Source of the DNA: Arbacia lixula
Lineage: Eukaryota; Echinodermata; Echinoidea; Arbacioida; Arbaciidae
NCBI GenBank assembly: GCA_963669155.1
Contig: OZ022584.1
Coordinates: 5,236,224-5,300,223, forward strand
Direction of reading: 5' to 3'
DNA: 64,000 nt
Of this stretch, positions 38,201-45,900 are shown piece after piece. The translations under genes were made by a program, and so were the position numbers. The notes under the pieces were generated by a model that saw only the letters and a list, made by a program, of their open reading frames with translations, did not search any database and had not been told where the DNA came from. Within the stretch, counting starts at the first letter, position 1. Each line of letters starts with the position of its first letter.

Positions 38201-41191
38201 GCTCCACAAGACGCAGGAAGACCTCCGCATCGCTCTGGAGCAGATCGCTAGACTGCAGGAGAAGGAGAAGAAACTCAATCAAGAGTAAGATTCAAACTTG
38301 GTACACTTTGGCCTGTATACACATTGGTTGTTTTAACTTAGACTAACTTCATGCCTGCAACATAAATCATCTGGTGATGTCACAAAATCATTGATTTTCA
38401 TCACAGAAACACAACAGTGAGTGATTTCAATTATTTGGTGTAATTGGTAAGTGGACAAACTCATTACTGATTCCGAGGACAAAATGAGTGATATTGAATC
38501 AATGTTAATGCTTCATGTCATTTTATTTGGCTTCACATGAAGCAAGTCCTGGTTTAGTACACACATTAATTTTAACCACCATCGTGAACTCTGACCCTTG
38601 TCCATTTCCATATGCTGTAAAGCAACCCAATTGAAGACTGATATTTCTTGTTAAATAGTTGTTGCCATAGTATATGTCAATGATATAATTTTCTTTGTCA
38701 TTCCCAGAATCATAAATTTGTTGTATGACCTCTACTCGGTGAATGTTTGTCAAGGGAGAGTGTATTAGGATCATATTTCTTCTGCTTATTCTACATAATA
38801 TTTGAGAAAAATGCAAGTTTGTAAGCTTAAGCTTGAAATCATACTGTGGAGCATGATATTTGTATCCCTGTTTCATGCTTTTTGTACGTTAAGAGCTTTA
38901 TTTGAACATATTTTCTGGCCCAGGGTTCTGTCTTCTAAGGAATTGTGATTGATTGCAACTTGACTTGCAAATGATATCCATCGCAAATCTTTACATGAGA
39001 GATAGGGGACTGGACATGTGATAGATTCAGATCAATCGCAACTGTATATTAAATCAGGCATCCCTTTTTTCCCCTACCCCCTCCTCAGAATCACAAAGCT
39101 GTCGTCCCACCCCTCCCTGGTGAACAACAACCAGTCAACGGCCGTCAGATCCAAACGTAACATCGTGGGCGACCTCCTGTACGAGTACGACAAGCTCTTC
39201 ACCAACCAGCGGGCAGAGGCCTGGATGTCACTCAGCTCCATGGCTGAGCAGAGACAGTTTGAGGACAGCGATGACCTCAAGGATAAGGTCCTCTTCTCAG
39301 TGATAGTGGTGAGTCCTTCTTGGTGGTGTCATTGCTGGAATTATCTCACATTTTGCTTTTGCCCTTTTGCCATCCCAGCTGCCTACCCCTCCTTTTCTGC
39401 CCCTACTCAGTGATAGTAGTGAGTTGTCTTTCTTTGCATATTTTTGTCTCTCTCTGTCTGCCCCCTTCCTTATCCCACTCTCCCTCTTCCTCTCTCTTAA
39501 TCCCCTGTCCCCCTCCTCAAATGGAAATGTTCACATATTTCAAGATTAAGATTTGAAATGCCCTGAAAAAACAGACATGTATATACATGTACAGTCAGCT
39601 ACTTATGTCTTCATCTCTGTCTCTTGTTCTCTCGTCTCTTCTACATCTCTCTTTGTATTCGCATTATCTTCTCTTCCACCTTTTTACTCCTTTCTCCTTT
39701 CTAAATGGTGGCTGTTAGTTTGTCTTCAGTATCCCAACAAAACCAATTGCACATTTCAAACCAGTTACAGCAATCTTGAAATTAAATACCTCACTTCTGA
39801 TCTCTAATCTCCTAGCTTGCCTTCCGGACGGCCAAGAACACCTTGTCGTCCATTCGAGGTGGGGTGCACCAGCTGCTTCAGGTGTCCCACGCTGGGGAGA
39901 ATAGTGAGGGGGGCGGGAACAGCGCCACAAACAATCAGGCTCAGGAAAAGACAGAGGGAGAGCTGCTGGAGTTCCTCAGGAGACTCGGGGAGGGGTACGA
40001 CCTAGGCCCCCTCATCAAGGTGAGCAAGTACGGGAGGAGTTGGGGTTTGGGGTAGTGAAGGGGTACACCCATGGCCTCATACAGGTGATCAAGTGTGGGG
40101 GAGGGGTGGGGTGGGGTAGGGTAGGGTAGGGTAGTGTAGGGTAGGAGTACGACCTAGGCCCCCTCATCAAGGTGAGCAAGTACGGGAGGAGTTGGGGTTT
40201 GGGGTAGTGAAGGGGTACACCCATGGCCTCCTCATACAGGTGATCAAGTGTGGGGGAGGGGTGGGGTAGGGTAGGGTAGGGTAGGGTAGGAGTACGACCA
40301 CAGCCCCCTTACAGAGATGAGCACGTGTGGAAAGGGGTTGGGGTTGGAGTAGGTTAGGGGTACGATCTAGGCCCATTTAAAGAGGTGAGCAAGTGTGGGA
40401 AGGGGTAGGGGTTGGAGAAGGGGAGGGGTATGATCTAGGCCCCCTTATACAGGTGAGCAAGTGTGGGAAGGGTTGGGGGGGATTTGGGAGGGGTACAACC
40501 ACTTCCCCCTTATACAGGTAAGCAAGTGCAGTAAGGGGTGGGAATTAGGGTAGGGAAGGGATGGGAAGGGAATTGGTGTGGGTTTGGTTTGGTAGGGTTG
40601 GGAGTACTGAGGGGGAAATGATAGTGATAGGGGAGAGGTGTATATTGAAAGTTTTCTGTGGAAAAAAGTATTAATAAGTAGAATATCTTGTCACCCCAAG
40701 AATAGAAGGGGCCCCCTATATGAAAGAGAAGAGGAAGTGGGCAGTGGTAAGGATGGGAAGAGTAGGAAAGATCCATTCATAGAAAAGAAATAGGCATAGC
40801 AAGGAAAATATCTTTATACATGAATCTAAAAACTGCACATTACCTAAAACCAATTAAGATTAGGAAAATATCATTCTGCTGACCATTTTGAATTCTCTTC
40901 TCACAGGATGTTGGGAAGCAGTTGTACTCTGCCCTGTACGACTACCCCAAGCTCAAGACGTCATCCCAGCTGGGCAGCTTCATCGAGCGCTGTGTGTCGC
41001 TGTCCTGGCGGCTGACCATCCAAGACCCCCCGCTGACCATCACCTACGACTCCATGACCTTCAACGCAGAGTACCACAGGAGGGCGCCGGGCACCAACCG
41101 GAAAGCGACCAGTATCAAGTCCTACCTCTGGCCGTGCCTGGTTGAGGAGCATACAGGAATGTGCCTATATAAAGGTGTGGTAATCACGTGA
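9533..41191 (+). CDS. MIEAP C-terminal-domain protein, nine coding exons, 928 aa
   Basis: Coding exons are 9533-10763, 20788-21123, 24167-24220, 27775-27909, 37400-37604, 38168-38284, 39089-39308, 39816-40019 and 40907-41191. Every junction is GT..AG and phases match (1,1,1,1,2,2,0,0), giving 2787 coding bases. Residues 1-410 form a mostly helical region (LRKIVLLIEKQKFIDVSQL, then FNPVEKLDVEATVFH-like helices) that I do not recognise. Residues ~415-480 are Pro/Ser then Arg/Lys rich. Residues ~632-697 form a coiled coil. Residues ~712-928 resemble the MIEAP/SPATA18 C-terminal domain: KVLFSVIVLAFRTAK, CVSLSWRLTIQDPP and YLWPCLVEEHTG, ending CLYKGVVIT. MIEAP acts in mitochondrial quality control in vertebrates, but human MIEAP is much shorter (538 aa) with a different N-terminus, so equivalence of function is not assumed. 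Confidence 0.85.
12221..12402. mobile_element. GTACCAAAGTG-type MITE, copy 1
   Basis: The left end GAGTACCAAAGTGGTGTC and the right part (CTTGACAACTTGCTCATATG followed by a degenerate TTCGGTGTA) match the ends of three further copies at 21336, 26175 and 32854. This copy is the most diverged; the middle is unrelated in detail. Confidence 0.55.
12796..12934. mobile_element. GGGCC-ended MITE, copy 2
   Basis: A 139-bp palindrome. GGGCCCCGTTGCATAAAAC at the left mirrors GTTTTATGCAACAGGGCCC at the right. The core carries facing TACTATTAATGGTAACT and TTACCATTAATGGTAAG words. It is the cleanest member of the family in this window. Confidence 0.8.
13074..13160. mobile_element. Small foldback element (CTTTTGTTA family), copy 1
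   Basis: An 87-bp hairpin: TAGTCTTTTGTTAGGTGAAC..AATTTCAAAGG faces CCTTTGAAATT..ATAACAAAAGACCATG. A relative with the same arms lies at 24902-24985. It has no coding capacity. Confidence 0.65.
13435..13550. repeat. ~33-bp tandem repeat, about 3.5 units
   Basis: Units read TTTAGCTTCTGGTGTATTAA then AAGATAATGTCTTT, with small substitutions and one shortened last unit. The minus-strand open frame across it reads as a repeated peptide (KRHYLLMHQKL-like) but has no other coding sign. Confidence 0.75.
14173..14405. mobile_element. TA-flanked palindromic MITE, copy 1
   Basis: A near full-length palindrome of ~233 bp. Arms begin CACTACAGCTCAAAGGAATT (slightly altered here), pass through GGGAAAGGGAAG runs and TTTAAACCGCGGTATATTTT, and meet at a centre around GCCTAAAAAGC. 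The termini sit in TA dinucleotides, which suggests a Tc1/mariner-type non-autonomous element. Six further copies follow between 15831 and 30182. Confidence 0.85.
15831..16075. mobile_element. TA-flanked palindromic MITE, copy 2
   Basis: The same family as at 14173. The left arm has an expanded GGGAAA run, and the right arm has a 4-base insertion in CCAATCAATTCCTTTGAG. The right flank is TA; the left TA is CA. Confidence 0.85.
17440..17690. repeat. Dispersed repeat, copy 1
   Basis: It shares ordered blocks with 38360-38600: ATAAATCATCAGATG, GTCACAAAATCATAGATTTT, CATCACAGAATCACAACAGT, GATTCTGAGGACAAA and ATATTGAATCAAT. It has no inverted ends or coding sequence. Both copies lie in introns of the same gene, in the same orientation. 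Confidence 0.65.
20788..21123 (+). CDS. Exon 2 of the MIEAP-like gene (Pro-rich/basic linker)
   Basis: A 336-base exon, acceptor TTTTTACAG and donor GTAAGG, phase 1 on both sides, so it could be skipped without shifting frame. It encodes residues 411-522. DGDIPPPPSHAPPP and Ser-Pro-Thr repeats are followed by an Arg/Lys cluster (QQRGRSRRKKGTKSR) and a helical RDFQMMMKRINS segment. A disordered linker is the likely role. Confidence 0.85.
21139..21296. mobile_element. GGGCC-ended MITE, copy 3, beside a splice donor
   Basis: A 158-bp copy: GGCCCTGTTGCATAAAAC at the left faces TTTTAGCCAACGGGGCCC at the right. It starts only 15 bases downstream of the exon 2 donor. In the forward direction its first part stays in frame with the exon. 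Confidence 0.75.
21336..21536. mobile_element. GTACCAAAGTG-type MITE, copy 2
   Basis: The right end is clear (CTGTCTTGACAAAATGTTCA, then TATGACGTCACACTTTGG and TACTCTATA). The left end is diverged (TAGAGTATCCAAGCAGTG). It lies about 40 bases after the GGGCC element. Confidence 0.6.
21696..21925. mobile_element. TA-flanked palindromic MITE, copy 3
   Basis: A complete copy with both TA flanks. It begins TACACTACAGCTCAAAGG and ends CATTTGAGCTGTAGTGTA; the GGTATATTTTGTCCAGTTC arm and its inverse are nearly intact. Confidence 0.9.
21926..24166 (+). other. Rest of intron 2 of the MIEAP-like gene
   Basis: Apart from the GGGCC-related element at 23757-23896, nothing coding or repetitive stands out in this AT-rich intronic sequence. 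The short open frames here carry no recognisable motif. Confidence 0.5.
23757..23896. mobile_element. GGGCC-ended MITE, copy 4
   Basis: It resembles the copy at 7333 more than the others: GGGCTGTGTTGCATATAGG, GTTTTCAATTATTGTAATTT and facing TTACAATAATTGAAAGCC, ending ATGGCCC. Two subfamilies are therefore present (7333/23757 and 12796/21139). Confidence 0.7.
24167..24220 (+). CDS. Exon 3 of the MIEAP-like gene (54 bp)
   Basis: A small exon between TTTTTTACAG and GTAAGTTA, phase 1 on both sides. It encodes VVPYQQEYYFQYTQNTKP, a Tyr/Gln-rich stretch. Its 54 bases keep frame whether included or skipped. It is supported by strong splice sites and matching phase, not by homology, so alternative use is plausible. 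Confidence 0.6.
24902..24985. mobile_element. Small foldback element (CTTTTGTTA family), copy 2
   Basis: GAACATGGTCTTTTGTTATG at the left faces GAGCAAAAGACCATGTTC at the right, with a partly matching AATTTAAAATAGACTC middle. It is related to 13074-13160. Confidence 0.65.
25092..25320. repeat. Three-unit tandem repeat of ~75 bp
   Basis: Each unit has a CCAGGCYTTGARA start, a TTGGCTTRY word, CACCTTCATGCTGATGG (or CATCTTCATG) and GGTAATGAGAGTTAACC. Units start at about 25096, 25175 and 25250. The DNA is intronic with no coding sign. Confidence 0.65.
26175..26472. mobile_element. GTACCAAAGTG-type MITE, copy 3
   Basis: Left: AAGAGTACCAAAGTACAC, then ATCATGTGAGCATACATG. Right: ACGATATCACACTTTGGTAC then CCTATA. 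A second, internal TATAGAGTAGCAAAGCTAG at about 26250 suggests a nested or partly duplicated end. Confidence 0.55.
27035..27482. mobile_element. TTAA-type MITE (TTAAAGGGAAA family), copy 1
   Basis: It starts TTTAAAGGAAATATCCACC and ends GGGGGGACTTTCCCTTTCAA. Its interior matches the better-preserved element at 35452-36359 (ACAAATTAGTGAAGGTTTGA; AAAGATTTATTCCGTCATT; GTCATAACTTTCTTATCC). TTAA-like flanks suggest a piggyBac-like or similar family. Confidence 0.65.
27506..27687. mobile_element. TA-flanked palindromic MITE, copy 4 (internally shortened)
   Basis: A 182-bp copy with both TA ends. The left arm has lost its inner part; the right arm is complete through GGTTTAAAACTGCCGCTCC. It ends 87 bases before exon 4 of the MIEAP-like gene. 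Confidence 0.9.
27775..27909 (+). CDS. Exon 4 of the MIEAP-like gene
   Basis: A 135-base exon, acceptor CAACAACAG and donor GTGAGA, phase 1 on both sides. It encodes residues 541-585 (GRRGLAKRGISPMRNG, then SVSVSPSSYRRHLLGED and PLSELSQ), a Ser/Arg-rich linker with possible phosphosites. The pyrimidine tract before the acceptor is weak. It is bracketed by two copies of the same palindromic MITE. Confidence 0.75.
27934..28169. mobile_element. TA-flanked palindromic MITE, copy 5
   Basis: A full-length palindrome beginning 24 bases after the exon 4 donor. Ends are TACACTACCGCTCAAAGG and CCTTTGAGCTGTTGTGTA. The centre is a long near-perfect stem around GATGCTTTTTAGGC. Confidence 0.9.
28535..28716. 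mobile_element. TA-flanked palindromic MITE, copy 6 (right arm shortened)
   Basis: A 182-bp copy with TA ends. The left arm is complete, while the right arm jumps from ACTGGACAAAATCTACC to AATTCCTTTGAG. It is a mirror image of the loss in copy 4. Confidence 0.9.
29970..30182. mobile_element. TA-flanked palindromic MITE, copy 7
   Basis: A near-complete copy. The left arm lacks the TTTAAACCGCGG block; the right arm has CGGTTTAAAACTGCGGCTCC. The right flank reads GA instead of TA. Confidence 0.85.
31909..32762. mobile_element. GCCTGGTTTC-ended element carrying a nested TTAA element
   Basis: TAGCCTGGTTTCCAGGCTG at the left mirrors AGCCTTGAAACCAGGCTA at the right, and GCATGTTCAATCCAAAC faces GTTTGAATTAACCATG. 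A TTAA-flanked palindrome (32078-32722) occupies most of the inside. Fragments of this family occur at 19718-19762, 28722-28762 and 63342-63388. Confidence 0.6.
32078..32722. mobile_element. TTAA-flanked palindromic element (AGGGTCCCTG ends)
   Basis: A 645-bp foldback. TTAAAGGGTCCCTGTCATC at the left faces ATGACAGGGGACCTTTAA at the right. Arms match over more than 200 bases each, for example AACAAAATCACTAACTG and CAGTTAGTGATTTTGTT. TTAA at both ends fits piggyBac-like target use. It has no coding sequence. It lies inside the 31909-32762 element, so it inserted later. Confidence 0.8.
32854..33083. mobile_element. GTACCAAAGTG-type MITE, copy 4
   Basis: CTATAGAGTGCCGAAGTGTG and GATCGTCAAGACAACTGG at the left face CCAATTGTCTTGACAACATG and CACTTTGGTACTCT at the right. 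This copy keeps the best inverted ends of the family. Confidence 0.7.
35452..36359. mobile_element. TTAA-type MITE (TTAAAGGGAAA family), copy 2, internally duplicated
   Basis: The ends TTAAAGGGAAAGCCCCCC and AGACTTTCCCTTTAA are inverted and lie in TTAA. A 399-bp internal segment is present twice in direct tandem (35512-35910 and 35911-36309) with no difference seen by eye. Without the duplication it would be about 509 bp, close to the 448-bp relative at 27035. Confidence 0.85.
35512..36309. repeat. Perfect 2 x 399-bp tandem duplication
   Basis: Both units begin ACAAATTAATGAGGGTTTGA and end ATATGTTGCTTTTA. The unit length of 399 follows from the start positions 35512 and 35911. I compared the two copies word by word and saw no mismatch. 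Confidence 0.9.
37400..37604 (+). CDS. Exon 5 of the MIEAP-like gene
   Basis: A 205-base exon after TTTTTGTGCAG, with donor GTAGGT, entering in phase 1 and leaving in phase 2. It encodes residues 586-653: DREQTMESRRSSLSSSSEI, a disordered Pro/Ala segment, and the start of the coiled coil (KMLMEESTKREVVEREKER). Confidence 0.85.
38168..38284 (+). CDS. Exon 6 of the MIEAP-like gene (coiled coil)
   Basis: A 117-base exon, phase 2 on both sides. It encodes MVKLHYETQTQLHKTQEDL and IALEQIARLQEKEKKLNQE, a clear heptad-type coiled coil continuing exon 5. Acceptor GGCTTGTCAG, donor GTAAGA. Confidence 0.9.
38360..38600. repeat. Dispersed repeat, copy 2
   Basis: It matches 17440-17690 in order and orientation (GTCACAAAATCATTGATTTT; GATTCCGAGGACAAA; ATATTGAATCAATG). 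It lies in intron 6. Confidence 0.65.
39089..39308 (+). CDS. Exon 7 of the MIEAP-like gene (start of MIEAP_C)
   Basis: A 220-base exon after CCCCCTCCTCAG, with donor GTGAGT, entering in phase 2 and leaving in phase 0. It encodes residues 693-766: a Ser/Asn-rich lead, then RSKRNIVGDLLYEYDKLFT, DDLKDKVLFSVIV and neighbouring helices. These match the opening of the MIEAP C-terminal domain as I know it. Confidence 0.9.
39816..40019 (+). CDS. Exon 8 of the MIEAP-like gene (mid MIEAP_C)
   Basis: A 204-base exon, phase 0 on both sides, encoding residues 767-834: LAFRTAKNTLSSIRGGVHQL, a Gly/Asn/Glu-rich loop, and ELLEFLRRLGEGYDLGPLIK. Its last 25 bases form the first unit of a minisatellite that continues into the intron. 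Confidence 0.9.
39995..40560 (+). repeat. Minisatellite spanning the exon 8/intron 8 boundary
   Basis: About eight units of 65-84 bp start at 39995, 40063, 40147, 40215, 40292, 40360, 40428 and 40493. Units open with GTACGACCTAGGCCCCC-like sequence, pass a donor-like word (AAGGTGAGCAAG, CAGGTGATCAAG, CAGGTAAGCAAG), and end in a G-rich TGGGGTAGGG tract. The first two pairs form a 152-bp higher-order unit. Some units lack the GT (40316). Confidence 0.85.
40907..41191 (+). CDS. Exon 9 of the MIEAP-like gene (end of MIEAP_C, stop)
   Basis: The terminal coding exon after TTCTCTTCTCACAG, phase 0, stop TGA at 41189-41191. It encodes residues 835-928: DVGKQLYSALYDYPKLKTSS, then CVSLSWRLTIQDPPLTITYD, YHRRAPGTN and SYLWPCLVEEHTGMCLYKG, ending VVIT. 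The WPxLxE..G..L.KG.V.T ending is the most diagnostic part of the MIEAP_C match. Confidence 0.92.
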   Translation, partial: DVGKQLYSALYDYPKLKTSSQLGSFIERCVSLSWRLTIQDPPLTITYDSMTFNAEYHRRAPGTNRKATSIKSYLWPCLVEEHTGMCLYKGVVIT

Positions 41192-43200
41192 GAGAGGTAC
41201 AGAATGGTGCCTTTTATCTGGGAACTGAATCATGTTTTTAATGAATCGTGGGTTTTAAGATATTCTATGACAGTTGTCTAAAGAAAAAAAATTGCTGTTT
41301 TGATTCGCCATACATGAATATAAGAATATATGCAAGGAGTATTACCTAAAAATGTATGCATCGCAGTACTTAGTGCCTTCCAAGACATATCAAAGATCAT
41401 TGTTATTTACTAGAAATAATGACTTTGCTTGATAGCGACGTTATTTCTCTTTCTTCAAGGATAGATATATGCATTTTGTGTGGTATTATATAAAAACATA
41501 ATGCTATTTCTTCTTTAAGTCTAATGTTTTGTAAAGTCTCACATGATAAGTACACATACACATGACCTTGTTGAAATCTAAGAAGTGGAAGTCAACTTGT
41601 CTGCCCAAAACAAGCTTGCGTCTTTACTCCACTAGGTCATGTGACCCGAGTATATTGAAAGTCAATGTGCTTGTAGTAATATGTAATTGCTCTATACAAG
41701 TCTAGATTTTGTACTAATTTTGACTTTCGTGGTTATTTAATGCTATGTCATCCTTTTTTGGCATAGGATTGATGTAAAGTGATCTTGCTTCTATAGAGTT
41801 AACAAGGCTCAGAGTTATTTATTTTTATTTAATAGTGGCTCCCAATATTTTTATAATTATGAGATACAGATTTAGTGTAAGAAGATGACTTTGAAATTAT
41901 GAAATGCAGTTTCACTGATTATAATAGCAAAACATGGTTTTAAGTGTTGCTTGTAAGTATTGTTTGATTTTCTCATGGTCTTTCTGATGATTCTATGCAT
42001 TTTTTTAAAATCCCCACATTAATTATCATTTTGTGAATCAACATTCATTCCATTCACGGTAAACCTCTCCATATCTAATGGAAAACGTGATGTTAAAGTT
42101 AATGGACACCTTGAAAAAAAAATAAAGTGCTTATTTTTTGTAGTAATTCAATGCTGCTTGCTGTTTTGTATTCTCAAGTAGTAAAAGAATGTCATTATTT
42201 TTGTAAAGAACATGCTCAAAGTTGTACTCTATCATAGATGCTACAAATGTTCCTTATTTAGAGAGGTAGCACTTAATGAGCTGTTTGTGTAAATTCTATT
42301 TTGATATAATGTTAATAATGCAACTCACTGTTCAGCTGGTTCTGAACTTCAAAGAATTCTTATGGGAACTAGATAATTTTGAAGATTTTTCCTCTAACTC
42401 CTATTTTAATTTTACATGTCTTAATGAAAGCTTTTGCTGTAGTATGAGTTTGCATAGTCATATTCACTCATAGAATATTCACTCTATTGATGTTGGTTAC
42501 TATCTAAATGCTTTGAATGCATATGGTATATAAATAATGAGTTATGTCTTTAAGTACATTGCTTGTAAAAAAAATATGTGTACCAATGTTGATAATTTCT
42601 GCCTTGTATCAGTACTACTAACAAGTATGTGACAAATAACAACAAAACTAATGCAAATGTCAACAATAGACCCAAGATATTGGTAGATTTTAATCTTACA
42701 TCACTTTCACTTTGTGCTCAGTAATATTCTTAACTTTCTGTAATGGCAGAAAAGATCACATTTGTGAAGTTGTATTGAAAAACATTGGAGTGGTAACAGG
42801 ATTGCACTTCTGACAAAAAAATTAAAGATTTCTGATGCACACAAAAAATGTTGCTAGTACATGGGTCTGAAAGCACTGGACTATACTTTTAGACGACCTG
42901 ACAAAAAAAATATATGTGAAATGTAACCATTAAAAGTCACTTTTTAGTTCGTCAACAGTATACATGTATTCTTTAACAAACCAATATTTACAATTATTGA
43001 TATTGTATGCATACAGGGGATATACCACTTTTAAGTTAATTATTAAGATAAATTTTTATATAATTCATATGTAAATATAATTGGTGGTATTAACAGACCA
43101 TCTACTAGTTGCTCTTCTTCCATTAGCGATGCGATGCATAGCATCGGTATTGACATTTTTAAGCTGAGAAATAGCAATAAAACAATATTGAAGCCTCTGT
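41192..43200 (+). other. Probable 3'UTR of the MIEAP-like gene
   Basis: An AT-rich, gene-free stretch after the stop. AATAAA occurs at 42121-42126 and 43176-43181, with a further AATAAA at 43853-43858 beyond this span. Which signal is used cannot be told from sequence. Confidence 0.45.
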
Positions 43201-45900
43201 GTATTTATGCAACCATACAACTTTCTAATATGTATATATTTTATGCAAAGTATGTCTAATTTTTGTATTCATCACTTGGAGCATCCTGGGTAAGAATGGT
43301 GCCGTATTGCCGTTATGTATGCGATATATGGAAAGATTAAAAAACACAATTCTTATCAAAACTCTTTGTCGGCGTGTTGATTTTGTTTCCATGAGTGTTG
43401 CTCAATAGAAGGAGAGCGTGTACCCCAAACTAATAATGTATGGCGCAAGAAATTTTGCAGCGCTGAAAAAAAAATCATGACTACCCCACACTGAGAGCAC
43501 TTTCAGAGACTGGACGGGAGTGAAAAATTATGGAAAAAAACACACACGCAAAAAAAAAAAAAAAAAAAAATCCACCGCTACCCCCCCCCCCCCCCCAATA
43601 CTAATGAATAATCAAATGCAAGAAGAGATTCATAAGGTTTGAGACTCTGTGGACCATGATTATACTTCTGTGAAAGTTTTTTTTAATGCGAGGCAAAGTA
43701 CTTATCTATGGGATTTGTGTTTTGCAAGAATGGTTTAATGACGCCTTAGGCTTAAACAAATATTTAGTTGTAAACCCTTAAAGTGCAATGAACAAAATAT
43801 ATGCACTTTCAGAATATTTATGATATTGTGAAGACAAGTATGTTGTTTGAATAATAAAGTGGTTTCATTCAATTCAAGTAAATGGGGGGGGGGGGGGGGC
43901 AGCTACCTAATGTCCATCAATCCACCAACACAATTGAATATATGCTTTGGAAATGAGTTGGATTAATTCAATGTTTACAATCACAGAAACAAATGTCCAC
44001 CAGTCCTTACACTTCTTACACTTCAAAATATCAACCAATAACATTGGGCATTATTTGCATGCCATTTCCTTTATTGATCACTGTCAAATGTCCTGCCACC
44101 TCCCCATGCATGAATTAAGCTCACTCAACTAACTTGTTTGCATATATTTGTATGAATGTGGAATAACCTAATAAAGCAAGTTCTCAAAACCCCGTGAAAT
44201 GGGAAAACGTTTTTCCTAACATTGTTTTCAGAATACAGTGTTTCCGGTTTAATACAAACACCGGCTTATGAGTGAGAACTTCATGTTTTATTTAGTATTT
44301 TAACAAGTACAGTGGTAAATGATGGTCATTTCTCTGAACAATGCTCAATTATCTGTCTAACATAGTAATTGATAACTGAATATCAACCGTTGTATTTCCT
44401 TCATGAAATATCCCCAAAACTACTTACATGAGCTAAATGTCACAATTGTACACTTATTTTGAAAGGGGTATTATTCACCATTTTACATTGAAACACTGGA
44501 CGCTGTGTTGTAAATCATTGTGCAGCTAGGAGTAAAACAATTTAAAGACCACTAGCTTAAACAAACCCCAATGCCTCCAGCAAAGAGAGGAGAAAAAATG
44601 TAAAATCTGGATCGACTTATTTTTTTTTTATAAATCAATTAATAATCTCCCCACTTGCATGATTGTATATGCCGTTATGGTGCCATGTTCTCTCATCTCA
44701 CCTTTGTCTTATGTTTACATGTTCTTGACAGAAATGACTATTGAAAGCACTTATTTTCAAAATGAGTAGTGATTCCTTATCCTGCTTTCTTCACAACTTT
44801 AAAAATGAAATGAGCTAGACATGGTTATAATCTTCTGAGTAGGATTTCGAGCATTATTTTTGTGTGAGTACAGTGTAATGAAAATCAATCTCTGATGGAA
44901 TCAGGTTTGTCGCCATCTGTTGTTCGGATACTTATAGTTCCCCTGTAAAGACGCACAGACCGTTCAATATAGAACAACCTGTCGTGACATTGTCGGGTAG
45001 ATGAATAGATGCATATCGATGCAAAATAAATATGTTATGGAATAGTTTCATTCATAAGTGATCTAGACCGATGACATATTCCAGGGGTCCACGGATGGAC
45101 ACGCAGTGCCTATGCCTACAGTACGTCTAAAGTCAATAATTTTGGGATGTGCTTAGAAATATTTGATTACACATTGCATTTTTTGTTGGCTATATCAGAG
45201 ATATATCAAAATCGTTCCCTGTCCCAAAGAGAAATCTCATGTGACACTTTGTCCTCATTAATTTGTTTGAGTGTATAATTGCTCTACACTGCAGAGCATC
45301 AATGTTTAGTTGGTCATTGGCAATCTGCCAAATTATAAGCCCAAACACAACAGTAAAACAGGATCAAGATGCGCATATGTACGTGCAGAATGAAGATAGG
45401 AACATCATCTAGGGGTGAATTGTCAGTGATTTATGAGTCAAGCGATCTCTGATAAGAGACTTCTACCGTATCTCCGAGATTCACCTACAACCCCTTTCAA
45501 CCAGCCACGGTTGACCCGCATACCATCCGCAAATTCCACACGTATCACATTTCCACACGAAGGCCATTTCATCTCAAACTTCATATATACTACGGATGTA
45601 TAAACAGTTACAGTGGAAAGTTTTCCGAATGTCATTATGTTAGCTGCTTGTCATAGCACGTAGGGCGACATTTGTTACCAGATACTCCGCTCTCCTATAG
45701 CCTACATTACCGACATGTACTTAATCACAGGAATCATCATGTGGTAGACCTATACCGGTACTAACATATTAAACCACATATATATGCGGTTTAAAAATTG
45801 TGTCACAGGGCATAGGGGTGTGGACAGTTATACAGTACATTCTTTCGATTTATGAAAACGTCACGAAAATTGGGATGGGCATGGGAAATCTCCGACCAGC
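43201..45900. other. Intergenic spacer
   Basis: No gene or mobile element was recognised. It contains an A run followed by 16 C (43548-43596) and a run of 16 G (43884-43899). Small open frames (61 and 65 residues) have no recognisable features. Confidence 0.45.
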
